Assembly: GCA_022785125.1 (NCBI GenBank)
Contig: JALFRA010000009.1
Location: forward strand, 33,254-97,253
Direction: 5' to 3'
Source of the DNA: Clostridiales bacterium
GTDB lineage: Bacteria > Bacillota > Clostridia > Oscillospirales > Oscillospiraceae
Length of the DNA: 64,000 bases
The translations under genes were made by a program, and so were the position numbers. The notes beneath the pieces were generated by a model. The model was given only the letters and a program-made list of their open reading frames with translations. It ran no database searches and was not told where the DNA came from. The number at the start of each line of letters is the position of its first letter. Positions within the stretch are counted from its first letter, which is position 1. This document shows, piece after piece, positions 7,983 to 15,996 of this stretch.

Positions 7983-9070
7983 GCAGTGCCAGAGAGATCA
8001 GAGAACGGGTCAGGGTGCTGCGGAAGCAGAAGGCCGCCCTTCAAACTGAGCTGGACGGGGCGCAGGGAAGAGAGAAGAAGGCTTTACGGCTGGAACTGGC
8101 CCGGACGGAGGAGGATCTGACGGACTGTGCCCGGCAGCTGCGGGAACTGATGCCCCGGCACAGGATCAGTCGGGGCACCACTTGGGCCGGGGGGGATGGC
8201 TGGCGGTGGGACAGGATGCAGTATCAGACCTGGGCAGAGGTAGAAAGCGCGGAGGTATCAGAAGGCCCCACTGAACAGGATAAAATGCGTCTGGCGGTAC
8301 GGACGGCCCGGACGGGGCTCACGGATGTTCAGGAAGTCTATCTTGCAGGTACCGGCGACGGCAAGCCCCAGGCCCAGGTGGCCCGGGATGTGGGCCGGAA
8401 CCGCTCCACCGTATGCCGTACGCTGCAGCGGGGACAGCGCCGCATTGAGGCGGATGCCAAAGTCCTCTATCAGCTGTTGAGCGGTCAAGAGGGAGGCCCT
8501 CTGGTGGTGGATCTGGGGAAGCGGTCGGTGCTGAAGGCGGTGCTGGACCGGCTCACCCTCCGGCAGCAGACCTATCTGTATCTCTATTACGGGGAGTGGC
8601 TCTCCCTGCGGGAGATCGGCGCCCTGCTGGGGGTGGACCACGCCTCGGTACTGCGGTCCATTCGATGCGGCCTGAAGCGGCTGGAGAGTCTGGTTCTGGG
8701 GGCAGAAGTAGAGGTGCGGGGGCTGGACAGCCTGGAGGAGCGGCTCATGGCCCACTTCAACGACCTGCCTCCAGAGGAGAAGCCCCGGGAGAGACGGCCT
8801 TACCGGAAGTGGAATAAAACAACACCCAAGCCTGTGCCCATCCAGCTAAAAGACCGGCTGCTGCGATTTGTCCGGGGTGGACAGGTGCGTACGGTGGAGG
8901 TGGGAGGTCCTGCTCCGGATTTCCGGAGTGACAGTTGGAGCAGTGGCCGGCTGCTGGCCTGGCTGAAAGGGCAGGGGGGAGGACGGCAGGAAAGGAAATC
9001 ATGGCTTCGCAAGCTGTTGTATCACTTATTGACACGGATGAGGAGGGATCTGGATGTTGACCATCATTGA
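7979..9070 (+). CDS. Sigma-region-4-like protein with two helix-turn-helix domains
   Basis: A 363-residue protein with an N-terminal coiled coil (about 5-57), a first sigma-70 region-4-like HTH (about 114-155, LTDVQEVYLA...VARDVGRNRSTVCRTL) and a second one (about 189-238, LTLRQQTYLYLYYGEWLSLREIGALLGVDHASVLRSI). The C-terminal third is basic and proline-rich. It lacks the region 2 needed for core-polymerase and -10 binding, so it is a DNA-binding regulator rather than a full sigma factor. The frame extends upstream of 7979 but codon use and the ATGA overlap with the preceding gene fix the start. Such proteins occur in phages and integrated elements of Clostridia. Confidence 0.75.
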   Translation: MSSAREIRERVRVLRKQKAALQTELDGAQGREKKALRLELARTEEDLTDCARQLRELMPRHRISRGTTWAGGDGWRWDRMQYQTWAEVESAEVSEGPTEQDKMRLAVRTARTGLTDVQEVYLAGTGDGKPQAQVARDVGRNRSTVCRTLQRGQRRIEADAKVLYQLLSGQEGGPLVVDLGKRSVLKAVLDRLTLRQQTYLYLYYGEWLSLREIGALLGVDHASVLRSIRCGLKRLESLVLGAEVEVRGLDSLEERLMAHFNDLPPEEKPRERRPYRKWNKTTPKPVPIQLKDRLLRFVRGGQVRTVEVGGPAPDFRSDSWSSGRLLAWLKGQGGGRQERKSWLRKLLYHLLTRMRRDLDVDHH

Positions 9071-9350
9071 AATTGAGGCCAGAGAAGACGGCGGCCACGG
9101 CTTGCAGAGCCAGAGTCACCGGACGGAGTGCTGGTTGGAGGGGTGGATCTCAGTACCGCCCCAGCTGGAGAAAGCGGCCTGGGATTGCTGCGGCTACTGT
9201 GAGCTGGACATACGCAATGGCGTTTTGGTGGGCCTGACTCCCGGCCAGGCTCCGGAGCCGGGACCTGCCCCGGAGCCTGAGCCCACAGAGCTGGAACGGC
9301 TGCGGGCGGATCTGGACTATCTGGCCATTATGACGGGGGTGGAATTGTGA
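9054..9350 (+). CDS. Hypothetical protein with Pro-Glu-Pro linker
   Basis: A 98-residue protein beginning inside the end of the sigma-like gene (17-nt overlap). It starts with a short beta-rich head (MLTIIEIEAREDGGHGLQSQ), has two cysteines in DCCGYCELDIRNG, an APEPGPAPEPEPTE linker and a helical tail. Proteins of this outline sit at the end of tail-fibre regions of Clostridia prophages, just before XkdX. That family link is from pattern memory and is tentative. Its stop overlaps the next start (GTGA). Confidence 0.6.
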   Translation: MLTIIEIEAREDGGHGLQSQSHRTECWLEGWISVPPQLEKAAWDCCGYCELDIRNGVLVGLTPGQAPEPGPAPEPEPTELERLRADLDYLAIMTGVEL

Positions 9351-9484
9351 ACGTATATGAACTGGCCAAGAGCTACTATCCCAGACTGTGGGATGAGCAG
9401 CGTATACAGGCCCTGGCAGAGGCGGGCAAATTGACGGCGGAGGAAGCCGCGGCCATTCTGGGTCAGACGGAGAAAGCGGAATAG
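9347..9484 (+). CDS. XkdX-like phage small protein
   Basis: A 45-residue protein with a GTG start overlapping the previous stop codon (GTGA). The sequence (NVYELAKSYYPRLWDEQRIQ...GKLTAEEAAAILG) follows the XkdX pattern: a short helix with aromatic residues, then a ...GKxTxEExxxI.. motif. XkdX proteins are encoded between tail and lysis genes of PBSX-type prophages. No tail, holin or amidase genes are found here, so this is a leftover or a reassigned fragment of a phage late operon. Confidence 0.65.
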   Translation: MNVYELAKSYYPRLWDEQRIQALAEAGKLTAEEAAAILGQTEKAE

Positions 9485-9499
9485 AACATCATGACACAG

Positions 9500-9560
9500 A
9501 CAGCCGCCCTGTGCATTGCGTCCATAGGCGCAATGCACAGGGTGGCTGTTTTATCTTTTA
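9500..9560 (+). terminator. Long-stem terminator after the phage-like module
   Basis: A roughly 21-bp stem (ACAGCCGCCCTGTGCATTGCG / CGCAATGCACAGGGTGGCTGT, one mismatch) followed by TTTATCTTTTA. It also closes the minus-strand LysR gene that ends at 9566. Confidence 0.85.
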
Positions 9561-9565
9561 TAGGC

Positions 9566-10474
9566 TCAAAGAACGGTGGGGGCCGACGTCTGAGCGGATG
9601 TACAGAAACGGACAAACTCCTCCATTTCCCGGGTGGCCCATTTCTCACGGTGATAGAAGATCTGGCCGTACATCACCGCTTTGAGGTCGCTGACATCCAC
9701 AATGGACAACTTTCCTTGGCGTACCGGCTCCTCCACCAGAAAACGGGGCAGGAAGGAAAGCCCTTCCGTCTCCTCTAAAACCCGCAGCAGGAAAGAGGCA
9801 TAGCTGCTCTCCAGTGCGGGGGTAATGGCCTGGCCAAAGGCAGCCAGGCGGTGGTCCAGCAGACGCCGGTAGTTGGCATCCCGCTCAGTCAAATAGAAGG
9901 GCTTGTCCAGCAGATCCACCAGCTTGTGGGATGTACCGCTGAGCTCTGTCCCCAGAGAGGCGGAGGCCACCACCACCATCTCCTCCGGCTGCTCCAGCAT
10001 CTTGCACCAGCCGTTGTTGTACAGGGGTTCGTCCAAAATATAGATGATGTCCAGTTCTCCACGCTCCATTTTGGAGATTAATTCCTCCGGAATGCCGGTG
10101 GTGATCTGCAAGTTGACCTGGGGATGCTGGACCCGAAAATTCCGGATGATCCCAGGAAGCTTGGCATAACATAGGGACTCCAGCGTGCCGATATGGAGCT
10201 GTCCCTGAAGAAGTTCCCCCGATCCGGCTACGGACAACCGAGCCTTGCTCACGTCCTGCATAATGTTAATGGCGCTGTCCAGAAAGACCCGGCCCTGTCC
10301 TGTCAGAGCGATCCGCTTTCCCATGCGGTCGAAGAGCCGGACCCCAAGCTCCTCCTCCAGCAGGCGGATTTGTACAGTTACCGCCGACTGGGAATACCCC
10401 AGACTGGCGGCTGCCTTGGAAAAGCTCTGAAACTGGGCGACCCGTACAAATGTGGTCAGCTGACGCAGTTCCAT
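9566..10474 (-). CDS. LysR-family transcriptional regulator
   Basis: A 302-residue LysR-type regulator. The winged HTH is at residues 1-60 (QFQSFSKAAASLGYSQSAVTVQIRLLEEELGVRLFDR), followed by the periplasmic-binding-like effector domain (LHIGTLESLCYAKLPGIIRNF...). It is transcribed divergently from the transporter-serine dehydratase operon, with an inverted repeat and a good promoter in the intergenic space. By the usual LysR rule it should control that operon in response to a related ligand, perhaps serine; this is inference. Confidence 0.95.
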   Translation of the reverse strand: MELRQLTTFVRVAQFQSFSKAAASLGYSQSAVTVQIRLLEEELGVRLFDRMGKRIALTGQGRVFLDSAINIMQDVSKARLSVAGSGELLQGQLHIGTLESLCYAKLPGIIRNFRVQHPQVNLQITTGIPEELISKMERGELDIIYILDEPLYNNGWCKMLEQPEEMVVVASASLGTELSGTSHKLVDLLDKPFYLTERDANYRRLLDHRLAAFGQAITPALESSYASFLLRVLEETEGLSFLPRFLVEEPVRQGKLSIVDVSDLKAVMYGQIFYHREKWATREMEEFVRFCTSAQTSAPTVL

Positions 10475-10523
10475 ACCAAGCCCTCCTTCTGTCTTTCTTG
10501 CCTGTTATTAATAAAATTCAACT

Positions 10524-10572
10524 ATCTAATAAATTAGATTTGTTTGATTTAATTATTGTGCAATGTTATACT
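10524..10572 (+). promoter_or_regulatory. Promoter and LysR-type operator of the serine operon
   Basis: A perfect palindrome ATCTAA-TAAA-TTAGAT (10524-10539) has the T-N11-A geometry of LysR sites. It is followed directly by TTGATT (10544-10549), a 17-bp spacer and TATACT (10567-10572). The operator abuts the -35 box on its upstream side, as expected for activation by the divergent LysR protein. Confidence 0.75.
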
Positions 10573-10634
10573 GAAGCCTCTAAAAAGTCAAGAGGAAAAT
10601 AGACAAAATGGAGAACGTCAAAGGAGGAATCTGT

Positions 10635-11861
10635 ATGGAACAGAAACGTATCAAAATCGGCTTGATTCCCAAACTTATCCTGGCGATTATCATTGGTATC
10701 CTGTTTGGCAGCTTTATGCCGGAGTGGTTTAATCGTGTGATTGTAACCTGCTCCTCTATCTTCAGCACCTTCCTGTCCTTTATCATCCCGCTGATGATTG
10801 TGGCCTATGTGACCATGGGCATTGCCAACCTGCGCAGCGGCGCTGGCAAACTGCTTATCATCACCGTGCTCCTGTCCTACTTTTCCACACTGGTGGCGGG
10901 TTCCGCTTCCTATCTGGTATCCTCCAATCTCTTCCCCTCTTTTATGAGCGAGGGTGCCCTGGACCAGATCGCTGCCACCGCCGACGTCTCCCTGGAGGGC
11001 TACTTCTCCCTGTCCATCCCGCCCCTGCTCAACACCCTGTCTGCCGTTACCCTGGCCTTTGTGCTGGGCCTGTGCCTGTCCACCATGCGGGGCAAGGAGA
11101 TCGGCGACAGCCTCTATCACGGCATGGAGGACTTTTCCGCCATCATTGACAAGGTGCTGCACAAGGTCATTATTCCCCTGCTGCCCTTGTACATCTGCGG
11201 CACCTTCACCAATATGACCTATTCTGGAAAGACTTTCGCCATTCTGGGCATCCTGTGGAAGGTGTTCCTGGTGGTCATCGCCATGCACCTGATCTATATC
11301 TGCATCCAGTTTTTTGTGGCAGGTGCGGTATCCAAGAAGAATCCCTTTGCGCTCATCCGCAACCAGATCCCCGGCTATGCCACCGCTATCGGTACCCAGT
11401 CCTCCGCCGCCACCATCCCTGTCAACCTGGAGTGTGCCAAGAAGGACGGCATCCTGGAGGAGATCCGCAACTTTGTGGTGCCTCTGTGCGCCAACATCCA
11501 CATGGCCGGTTCCATGATCACCATCACCGCCTGTGCCACTGCCGTTTGTCTGATGTACCAGCTGCCCATCAGCCTGGGTACTGTGGTGCCCTTCATCATG
11601 ACTTTGGGTATCGCCATGGTGGCTTCCCCCGGCGCCCCCGGCGGCTCCATTATGACTGCGCTGCCCTTCCTTTATATGGTGTTCGGTACCGAGGCCGGCG
11701 ACGTGAACGGCCCCATCTGTGCCATCATGGTGGCCCTCTATATCACGCAGGATTCCTTTGGCACCGCCTGCAACGTATCCGGTGACAACGCCATCGGCAC
11801 CATTGTCAACGCCATTTACCAGAAGTTCATTCTAAAGGCGCCCGCCGCCTCGGAGGAGTGA
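10635..11861 (+). CDS. Dicarboxylate/amino acid:cation symporter (DAACS family)
   Basis: A 408-residue Na+- or H+-coupled transporter of the glutamate/aspartate/serine-threonine (SstT/GltP) fold. The serine-rich re-entrant loop motif appears as YATAIGTQSSAATIPVNLE near residues 250-268, and the second hairpin as SPGAPGGSIMTALPF near 334. AAGGAGG at 10621 is well spaced from the ATG at 10635, so the earlier ATG at 10608 is rejected. It is followed 4 nt later by L-serine dehydratase genes, which makes serine (or threonine) the likely cargo. Length is typical. Confidence 0.92.
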   Translation: MEQKRIKIGLIPKLILAIIIGILFGSFMPEWFNRVIVTCSSIFSTFLSFIIPLMIVAYVTMGIANLRSGAGKLLIITVLLSYFSTLVAGSASYLVSSNLFPSFMSEGALDQIAATADVSLEGYFSLSIPPLLNTLSAVTLAFVLGLCLSTMRGKEIGDSLYHGMEDFSAIIDKVLHKVIIPLLPLYICGTFTNMTYSGKTFAILGILWKVFLVVIAMHLIYICIQFFVAGAVSKKNPFALIRNQIPGYATAIGTQSSAATIPVNLECAKKDGILEEIRNFVVPLCANIHMAGSMITITACATAVCLMYQLPISLGTVVPFIMTLGIAMVASPGAPGGSIMTALPFLYMVFGTEAGDVNGPICAIMVALYITQDSFGTACNVSGDNAIGTIVNAIYQKFILKAPAASEE

Positions 11862-11865
11862 TTCT

Positions 11866-12534
11866 ATGTCGTTCATCAGCGTATTCGACGTACTGGGACC
11901 CAATATGATTGGCCCGTCCAGTTCCCATACTGCCGGCGCTGTGCTCATTGCCAACGTGGCTCACAAATTGCTTGCCCCGCCGCTGAAGCAGGTGGACTTT
12001 ACCCTGTATGGCTCCTTTGCCAAGACCTACCACGGCCACGGCACTGACCGGGCCCTGCTGGGCGGCATCATGGGGTTCTCCACCGATGATCTGTGTATCC
12101 GTGACTCCTTCCGCATCGCCAATGAGCGGGGGCTGGCCTTCTCCTTCACGCCCAATGAGGTGGAGACCGACATCCATCCCAATACTGTGGATATCCGTAT
12201 GGAGAATGCTGCCGGAGAGGTCATGACGGTTCGGGGCGAGTCCCTGGGGGGCGGCAAGATGCACATCGTGCGCATCAACGGCGTCCGTGTGGATTTCAGC
12301 GGCGAATACGCCTCGGTGGTGGTGGTCCAGCAGGACAAGCCCGGTGTGGTGGCCCATATTACCAAGGTGCTCAGTGACCGCAACGTGAACATCGCCTTTA
12401 TGCGGCTGTTCCGGGAGGGCAAGGGAGATACCGCCTACAGCATCATCGAGTCGGATGGCACCCTGCCCGACGGCATTGATGAGGAGCTGCGGGCTAACCC
12501 CTATATCCGGGACGTTATGATCGTTCAGTCATAA
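11866..12534 (+). CDS. sdaAB: L-serine dehydratase, iron-sulfur-dependent, beta subunit
   Basis: A 222-residue beta subunit of the two-part 4Fe-4S L-serine ammonia-lyase, which converts serine to pyruvate and ammonia. The N-terminal domain starts with the family motif VFDVLGPNMIGPSSSHTAGA, and the last 75 residues form an ACT domain (VVVVQQDKPGVVAHITKVLSDRNVNIAFMRL). It lies 4 nt after the transporter and 12 nt before the alpha subunit gene, forming an uptake-and-deamination operon under the divergent LysR regulator. Confidence 0.97.
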   Translation: MSFISVFDVLGPNMIGPSSSHTAGAVLIANVAHKLLAPPLKQVDFTLYGSFAKTYHGHGTDRALLGGIMGFSTDDLCIRDSFRIANERGLAFSFTPNEVETDIHPNTVDIRMENAAGEVMTVRGESLGGGKMHIVRINGVRVDFSGEYASVVVVQQDKPGVVAHITKVLSDRNVNIAFMRLFREGKGDTAYSIIESDGTLPDGIDEELRANPYIRDVMIVQS

Positions 12535-12546
12535 GGAGGCGGGAAC

Positions 12547-13416
12547 ATGGAGTTTAAAAATGCCAATGAACTGCTGGCGCTCTGCCGGCAGGAGGGGTGT
12601 CCCATCTCCGAGATCATGCGCCGCCGTGAATGTATTTTGGGAGAGACCACGGTGGATACGGTCACACGGCGGATGAACCGGGTGCTGGAGATCATGCGGG
12701 AGTCGGCTACCATTCCGCTGACCAGCCCTGTCCGCTCCATGGGCGGACTCATCGGCGGAGAGGCCAAGCATCTTGCCGCCCATGCCGCCAAAAAGAAGGA
12801 CATCTGCGGTCCAGTATTGCAGAAAGCCATTGCCTATGCCATGGCTGTGCTGGAGGTCAACGCCTCCATGGGCCTGATCGTGGCGGCTCCCACCGCCGGG
12901 TCCTCCGGTGTGGTGCCCGGTCTGCTGCTGGCCCTTCAGGAGACCTACCATATTTCAGATGCCCGGATCGTGGATGGGCTGTTCAACGCCGGCGCTATCG
13001 GCTATTTGGCCATGCGGAATGCCACCGTGGCCGGTGCTGTGGGCGGCTGTCAGGCTGAAGTGGGTATTGCCGCCGCTATGGCCGCCTCCGCCGCCGTGGA
13101 GCTGATGGGGGGCGAGCCGGAGCAGTGTCTCAGCGCGGCTTCCACTGTGCTGATGAATATGCTGGGGCTGGTGTGCGACCCGGTGGGCGGTCTGGTGGAG
13201 TACCCCTGCCAGAACCGCAATGCCGCCGGTGTGGCAAACGCACTGGTGGCCGCCGAGATCGCATTGAGCGGCATCCGGCAGCTGATCCCCTTTGACGAGA
13301 TGCTGGCCGCTATGTATCGGGTGGGCCGCCACCTGCCTGTTGAGCTGCGGGAGACCGCCCTGGGCGGCTGTGCAGCTACCCCTTCTGCCTGTGAGCGGTG
13401 TGGATGCTGCAGTTGA
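12547..13416 (+). CDS. sdaAA: L-serine dehydratase, iron-sulfur-dependent, alpha subunit
   Basis: A 289-residue catalytic subunit that holds the oxygen-labile 4Fe-4S cluster. Visible landmarks are the SVRSMGGLIGGEAKH-like segment near 55 (here VRSMGGLIGGEAKHL), APTAGSSGVVPGLLLAL near 115, GGCQAEVG near 160, GLVCDPVGGLVEYPCQNRNA near 210 and a cysteine-rich C-terminus (CERCGCCS). GGAGGCGGGAAC precedes the ATG. Together with the beta subunit and transporter it supports fermentation of serine to pyruvate. Confidence 0.97.
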   Translation: MEFKNANELLALCRQEGCPISEIMRRRECILGETTVDTVTRRMNRVLEIMRESATIPLTSPVRSMGGLIGGEAKHLAAHAAKKKDICGPVLQKAIAYAMAVLEVNASMGLIVAAPTAGSSGVVPGLLLALQETYHISDARIVDGLFNAGAIGYLAMRNATVAGAVGGCQAEVGIAAAMAASAAVELMGGEPEQCLSAASTVLMNMLGLVCDPVGGLVEYPCQNRNAAGVANALVAAEIALSGIRQLIPFDEMLAAMYRVGRHLPVELRETALGGCAATPSACERCGCCS

Positions 13417-13537
13417 TCACTTAATATCAAATAAAATGGCCGCTCAAGGGCTACTCCTCATAAGGACTTCTTGAGATTAACCCAAGAACGACCGATTGAG
13501 AGAGGCCCTGGGGTGTCTGGCCCAAAAGTGTCAAACG

Positions 13538-13597
13538 AGAAAATAGCCGCAAGCCAAAAGAAATTGGCTTGCGGCTATTTTCAAGTCAGTTTTTTTG
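13538..13597 (+). terminator. Terminator-like hairpin after the serine operon; otherwise empty region
   Basis: An 18-bp perfect stem (AAAATAGCCGCAAGCCAA / TTGGCTTGCGGCTATTTT, 13540-13581), then TTTTTTT at 13590. The surrounding 13417-13695 stretch holds no gene I can support and marks the left edge of the AT-richer accessory region. Confidence 0.75.
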
Positions 13598-13695
13598 ATG
13601 GATGGAAATGACCATTGAACTGACACGGGACTGTATAAATTATAGTTTTATCTCAGGTCTCAGACAAGTTTGGTTCCACCCAAGATATTTTTTAA

Positions 13696-13737
13696 TTGAC
13701 AAACCACATATCACGCCCTATAATGAACGTCGTTCAT
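13696..13737 (+). promoter_or_regulatory. Consensus promoter overlapped by a TetR-type operator
   Basis: TTGACA (13696-13701), 17-bp spacer, TATAAT (13719-13724). The perfect palindrome ATGAACG-T-CGTTCAT (13723-13737) overlaps the end of the -10 box and the start point. A repressor there would block transcription, consistent with autorepression by the TetR protein that follows. Confidence 0.85.
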
Positions 13738-13751
13738 ATTGAGGTGATCGG

Positions 13752-14309
13752 ATGAATACTGTTGTAACATCGAAAGAAGAGATTTTAAAAACCAGCCGGG
13801 AACTGATCCAGCAGCAGGGTTGGTCCGCAGTCAGCATTCGCTCTGTGGCTACGGCCTGCGGTGTATCTGTGGGGTCTATCTATAACTATTTTGATTCCAA
13901 AGCGGCGCTGGTGGGAGCTACGGTGGAAAGTGTCTGGTGCGAAATTTTTCACCGCCCGGAAGATGGAGCTGTGTTTCAGGACACGCAGGCCTGTATTATC
14001 TGGATGTATGGGAGAATGGAATACGGCTGCAAACAGTATCCCGGTTTCTTCACCCTCCATTCTCTGGGCTTCATGCGGGAGGATAAGCCGGACGGAAAAC
14101 GGCGAATGCAGCAGACCTGGCAGCATATTTTGGAGGGCCTGAGCGCCGTCTTGAAGCAGGATACCAAAATTCGCCCTGGTGCGTTTACCCAGCAATTTAC
14201 AGTTGAAAAATTTGCAGACGTCCTCTTTTCCCTGATGCTGTCCGCTCTACTGCGCCAGGACTATGATCCAAACGCTGTGCTGGAAATTGTCCGCAGGACC
14301 CTTTATTAA
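13752..14309 (+). CDS. TetR/AcrR-family transcriptional regulator
   Basis: A 185-residue one-component repressor. Residues 8-55 form the TetR HTH (EEILKTSRELIQQQGWSAVSIRSVATACGVSVGSIYNYFDSKAALV); the remainder is an unconserved helical ligand domain. It has a near-perfect SigA promoter with a 15-bp palindrome on the start site, so it probably represses itself. Three small membrane-protein genes follow on the same strand after a weak terminator-like hairpin and are likely co-regulated. Confidence 0.93.
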   Translation: MNTVVTSKEEILKTSRELIQQQGWSAVSIRSVATACGVSVGSIYNYFDSKAALVGATVESVWCEIFHRPEDGAVFQDTQACIIWMYGRMEYGCKQYPGFFTLHSLGFMREDKPDGKRRMQQTWQHILEGLSAVLKQDTKIRPGAFTQQFTVEKFADVLFSLMLSALLRQDYDPNAVLEIVRRTLY

Positions 14310-14338
14310 AATTCCCGCTGTGGGGTGGGAATTTTTTA
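14308..14338 (+). terminator. Hairpin with T-run after the TetR gene
   Basis: AAATTCCC-GCTGTGGGGT-GGGAATTT followed by TTT. It is a modest stem that may attenuate rather than stop transcription into the membrane-protein genes. Confidence 0.6.
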
Positions 14339-14378
14339 ACCCGGAAACTGAACCTTGTTCAACAAAAGGAGTACGCCT

Positions 14379-14831
14379 ATGAAAGTAAAACGAAATACCC
14401 TGTTGCTCCTGGCCTGTCTGGTATGGAGCGCGGCGGGCTTCAACATTCTTCGCATTGGATTGATTGCATACCAGCCTTATCGATCTGTGCTGAATTTCCT
14501 GTTGTCTGCCCTGGTTTTTGCTGTGTTTCAGAGATTTATTTTTGGAAAGCTGGTGAAAAAGCATACAGCCAGAATCAGAGGCTATCGGGAGGAGCGCCAT
14601 TTCTTTCTCAAATTCTTTGATGAAAAAGCCTTCGCTATCATGGCGGTCATGATGTCCGGTGGAATCGGTCTGCGGGTGAGCGGATTGGCGCCTGAGCGGT
14701 TTATCGCCGTCTTTTATACCGGTCTGGGGGCTTCCCTTTTGCTGGCCGGATTACTGTTTGGCCGTAACTTTGGTAAAGCCGTGTTGGCCGGTGCCAGCGT
14801 TCAAAATAAAACTGAGCATAAAGGAGAATAA
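14379..14831 (+). CDS. Hypothetical membrane protein
   Basis: A 150-residue protein with about four hydrophobic segments (near 6-28, 38-53, 80-100 and 108-130). The start at 14379 is set by AAAAGGAG upstream; an ATG at 14355 lacks a ribosome binding site. I recognise no family. It ends 3 nt before the next membrane-protein gene and belongs to the TetR cassette. Confidence 0.7.
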   Translation: MKVKRNTLLLLACLVWSAAGFNILRIGLIAYQPYRSVLNFLLSALVFAVFQRFIFGKLVKKHTARIRGYREERHFFLKFFDEKAFAIMAVMMSGGIGLRVSGLAPERFIAVFYTGLGASLLLAGLLFGRNFGKAVLAGASVQNKTEHKGE

Positions 14832-14834
14832 AGG

Positions 14835-15500
14835 ATGCAAGCAATAGTAGAAACCCTGTTTGATACGGTCTATCTGATTTCCGTCATTACCATCGGCGTA
14901 CTGATGATCCGGGGAAGCAAGCGAGACAGCCAGTTCAAGCTGTTTGGCTGGATGGCTGTGGTGCTGGGAGCAGGCGATTCCTTTCACCTGATTCCCCGGG
15001 CCTTGGCCCTGTGTACCACTGGACTGGAAAACTATATCGTCCCTCTGGGGCTGGGTAAATGGATTACCTCGGTCACTATGACCATTTTTTATGTGCTGCT
15101 CTACTATGTGTGGCGGCAGCGGTATCAGATCAAAGGCCGAAATGGCCTGACGGCTGCCGTGTATGTCCTGGCCGGTGTGCGGATCGCCCTGTGCATGATG
15201 CCGCAGAATCAGTGGCTCAGCGCGGAAGCGCCCCTCTCCTGGGGCATCTACCGCAACATTCCCTTTGCTCTGCTGGGTCTCCTGGTGATCGTGCTGTTCT
15301 ATCGCAGCGCAAAGGAGTGTAAAGATCGGGCATTCCGATGGATGTGGCTGACCATCGTGTTGAGCTTTGGCTTTTACATCCCGGTGGTGCTGTGGGCAGA
15401 TACCATCCCTATGATCGGGATGCTGATGATTCCCAAGACCTGTGCCTATGTGTGGACGGTTCTGATTGGTTACTTCGCCATGAAGAAGGAATGCAAATAA
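14835..15500 (+). CDS. Hypothetical seven-helix-like membrane protein
   Basis: A 221-residue protein with roughly seven evenly spaced hydrophobic helices starting at residue 5, joined by short basic loops (RGSKRDSQFK, WRQRYQIKGRN, KECKDRAFR) and ending KKECK. No catalytic or binding motif is recognisable. AAAGGAGAATAAAGG precedes the ATG. It sits between two other small membrane-protein genes, all within a few nucleotides of each other, so a shared membrane function under the TetR regulator is likely. Confidence 0.75.
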   Translation: MQAIVETLFDTVYLISVITIGVLMIRGSKRDSQFKLFGWMAVVLGAGDSFHLIPRALALCTTGLENYIVPLGLGKWITSVTMTIFYVLLYYVWRQRYQIKGRNGLTAAVYVLAGVRIALCMMPQNQWLSAEAPLSWGIYRNIPFALLGLLVIVLFYRSAKECKDRAFRWMWLTIVLSFGFYIPVVLWADTIPMIGMLMIPKTCAYVWTVLIGYFAMKKECK

Positions 15501-15513
15501 AGGAGGAATGAAC

Positions 15514-15933
15514 ATGAAACGATATATGAATCTGGCTCTGCTGTACGCTGTCCTTGCTATGGTGGGAGGCGTGTTTTATCGGGAGTTTACCAAGTTCAAC
15601 GGCTTTACCGCCAAAACCACCCTGGGGGTGGTGCATACCCACTACTTCCTGCTGGGTATGGTGTTTTTCCTGCTGTTGCTCCTGCTGGAAAAGAACTTTT
15701 CTTTCACCGGACCCAATACCGGGCGGATCCTGACGGTCTATCAGATTGGCCTAAATCTGACTGTGGTGATGTTTGTGGTACGGGGCGTGACCCAGGTGCT
15801 GGGAACTGCCCTTTCCTCTGGTATGAGTGCGGCGATTTCCGGTATTGCCGGGATCGGTCATATCCTGCTGGGTGTCAGTCTGGTGCTTGTACTGATGCAG
15901 ATCAAGCACAGTGTATCCGCTGCGAAGGTTTGA
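15514..15933 (+). CDS. DUF2871-type membrane protein
   Basis: A 139-residue protein with four hydrophobic helices. The first half carries the family pattern GGVFYREFTKFNGFTAKTTLGVVHTHYFLLGM, with conserved H and F residues. I assign it to DUF2871 (function unknown) from this motif and size. The ATG at 15514 is preferred to 15508 because AGGAGG at 15501-15506 is only one base from the earlier ATG. It is the last gene of the TetR cassette. Confidence 0.75.
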   Translation: MKRYMNLALLYAVLAMVGGVFYREFTKFNGFTAKTTLGVVHTHYFLLGMVFFLLLLLLEKNFSFTGPNTGRILTVYQIGLNLTVVMFVVRGVTQVLGTALSSGMSAAISGIAGIGHILLGVSLVLVLMQIKHSVSAAKV

Positions 15934-15940
15934 TTTGAGG

Positions 15941-15966
15941 TTTCTTAAAGGTTGGACCGCTATACT
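15941..15966 (+). promoter_or_regulatory. Response-regulator-type promoter element, copy 1
   Basis: TTTCTTAAAGGT (15941-15952), 8-bp gap, TATACT (15961-15966), with a degenerate upstream copy of the same motif (TTTGATTTGAGG). The -35 box is replaced by the repeat, as in OmpR-class activated promoters. An identical arrangement occurs at 18018-18043. It drives the response regulator gene, suggesting autoregulation. Confidence 0.65.
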
Positions 15967-15996
15967 GAATTGATTTCAGAAAGGAGGCGGCCGAAT

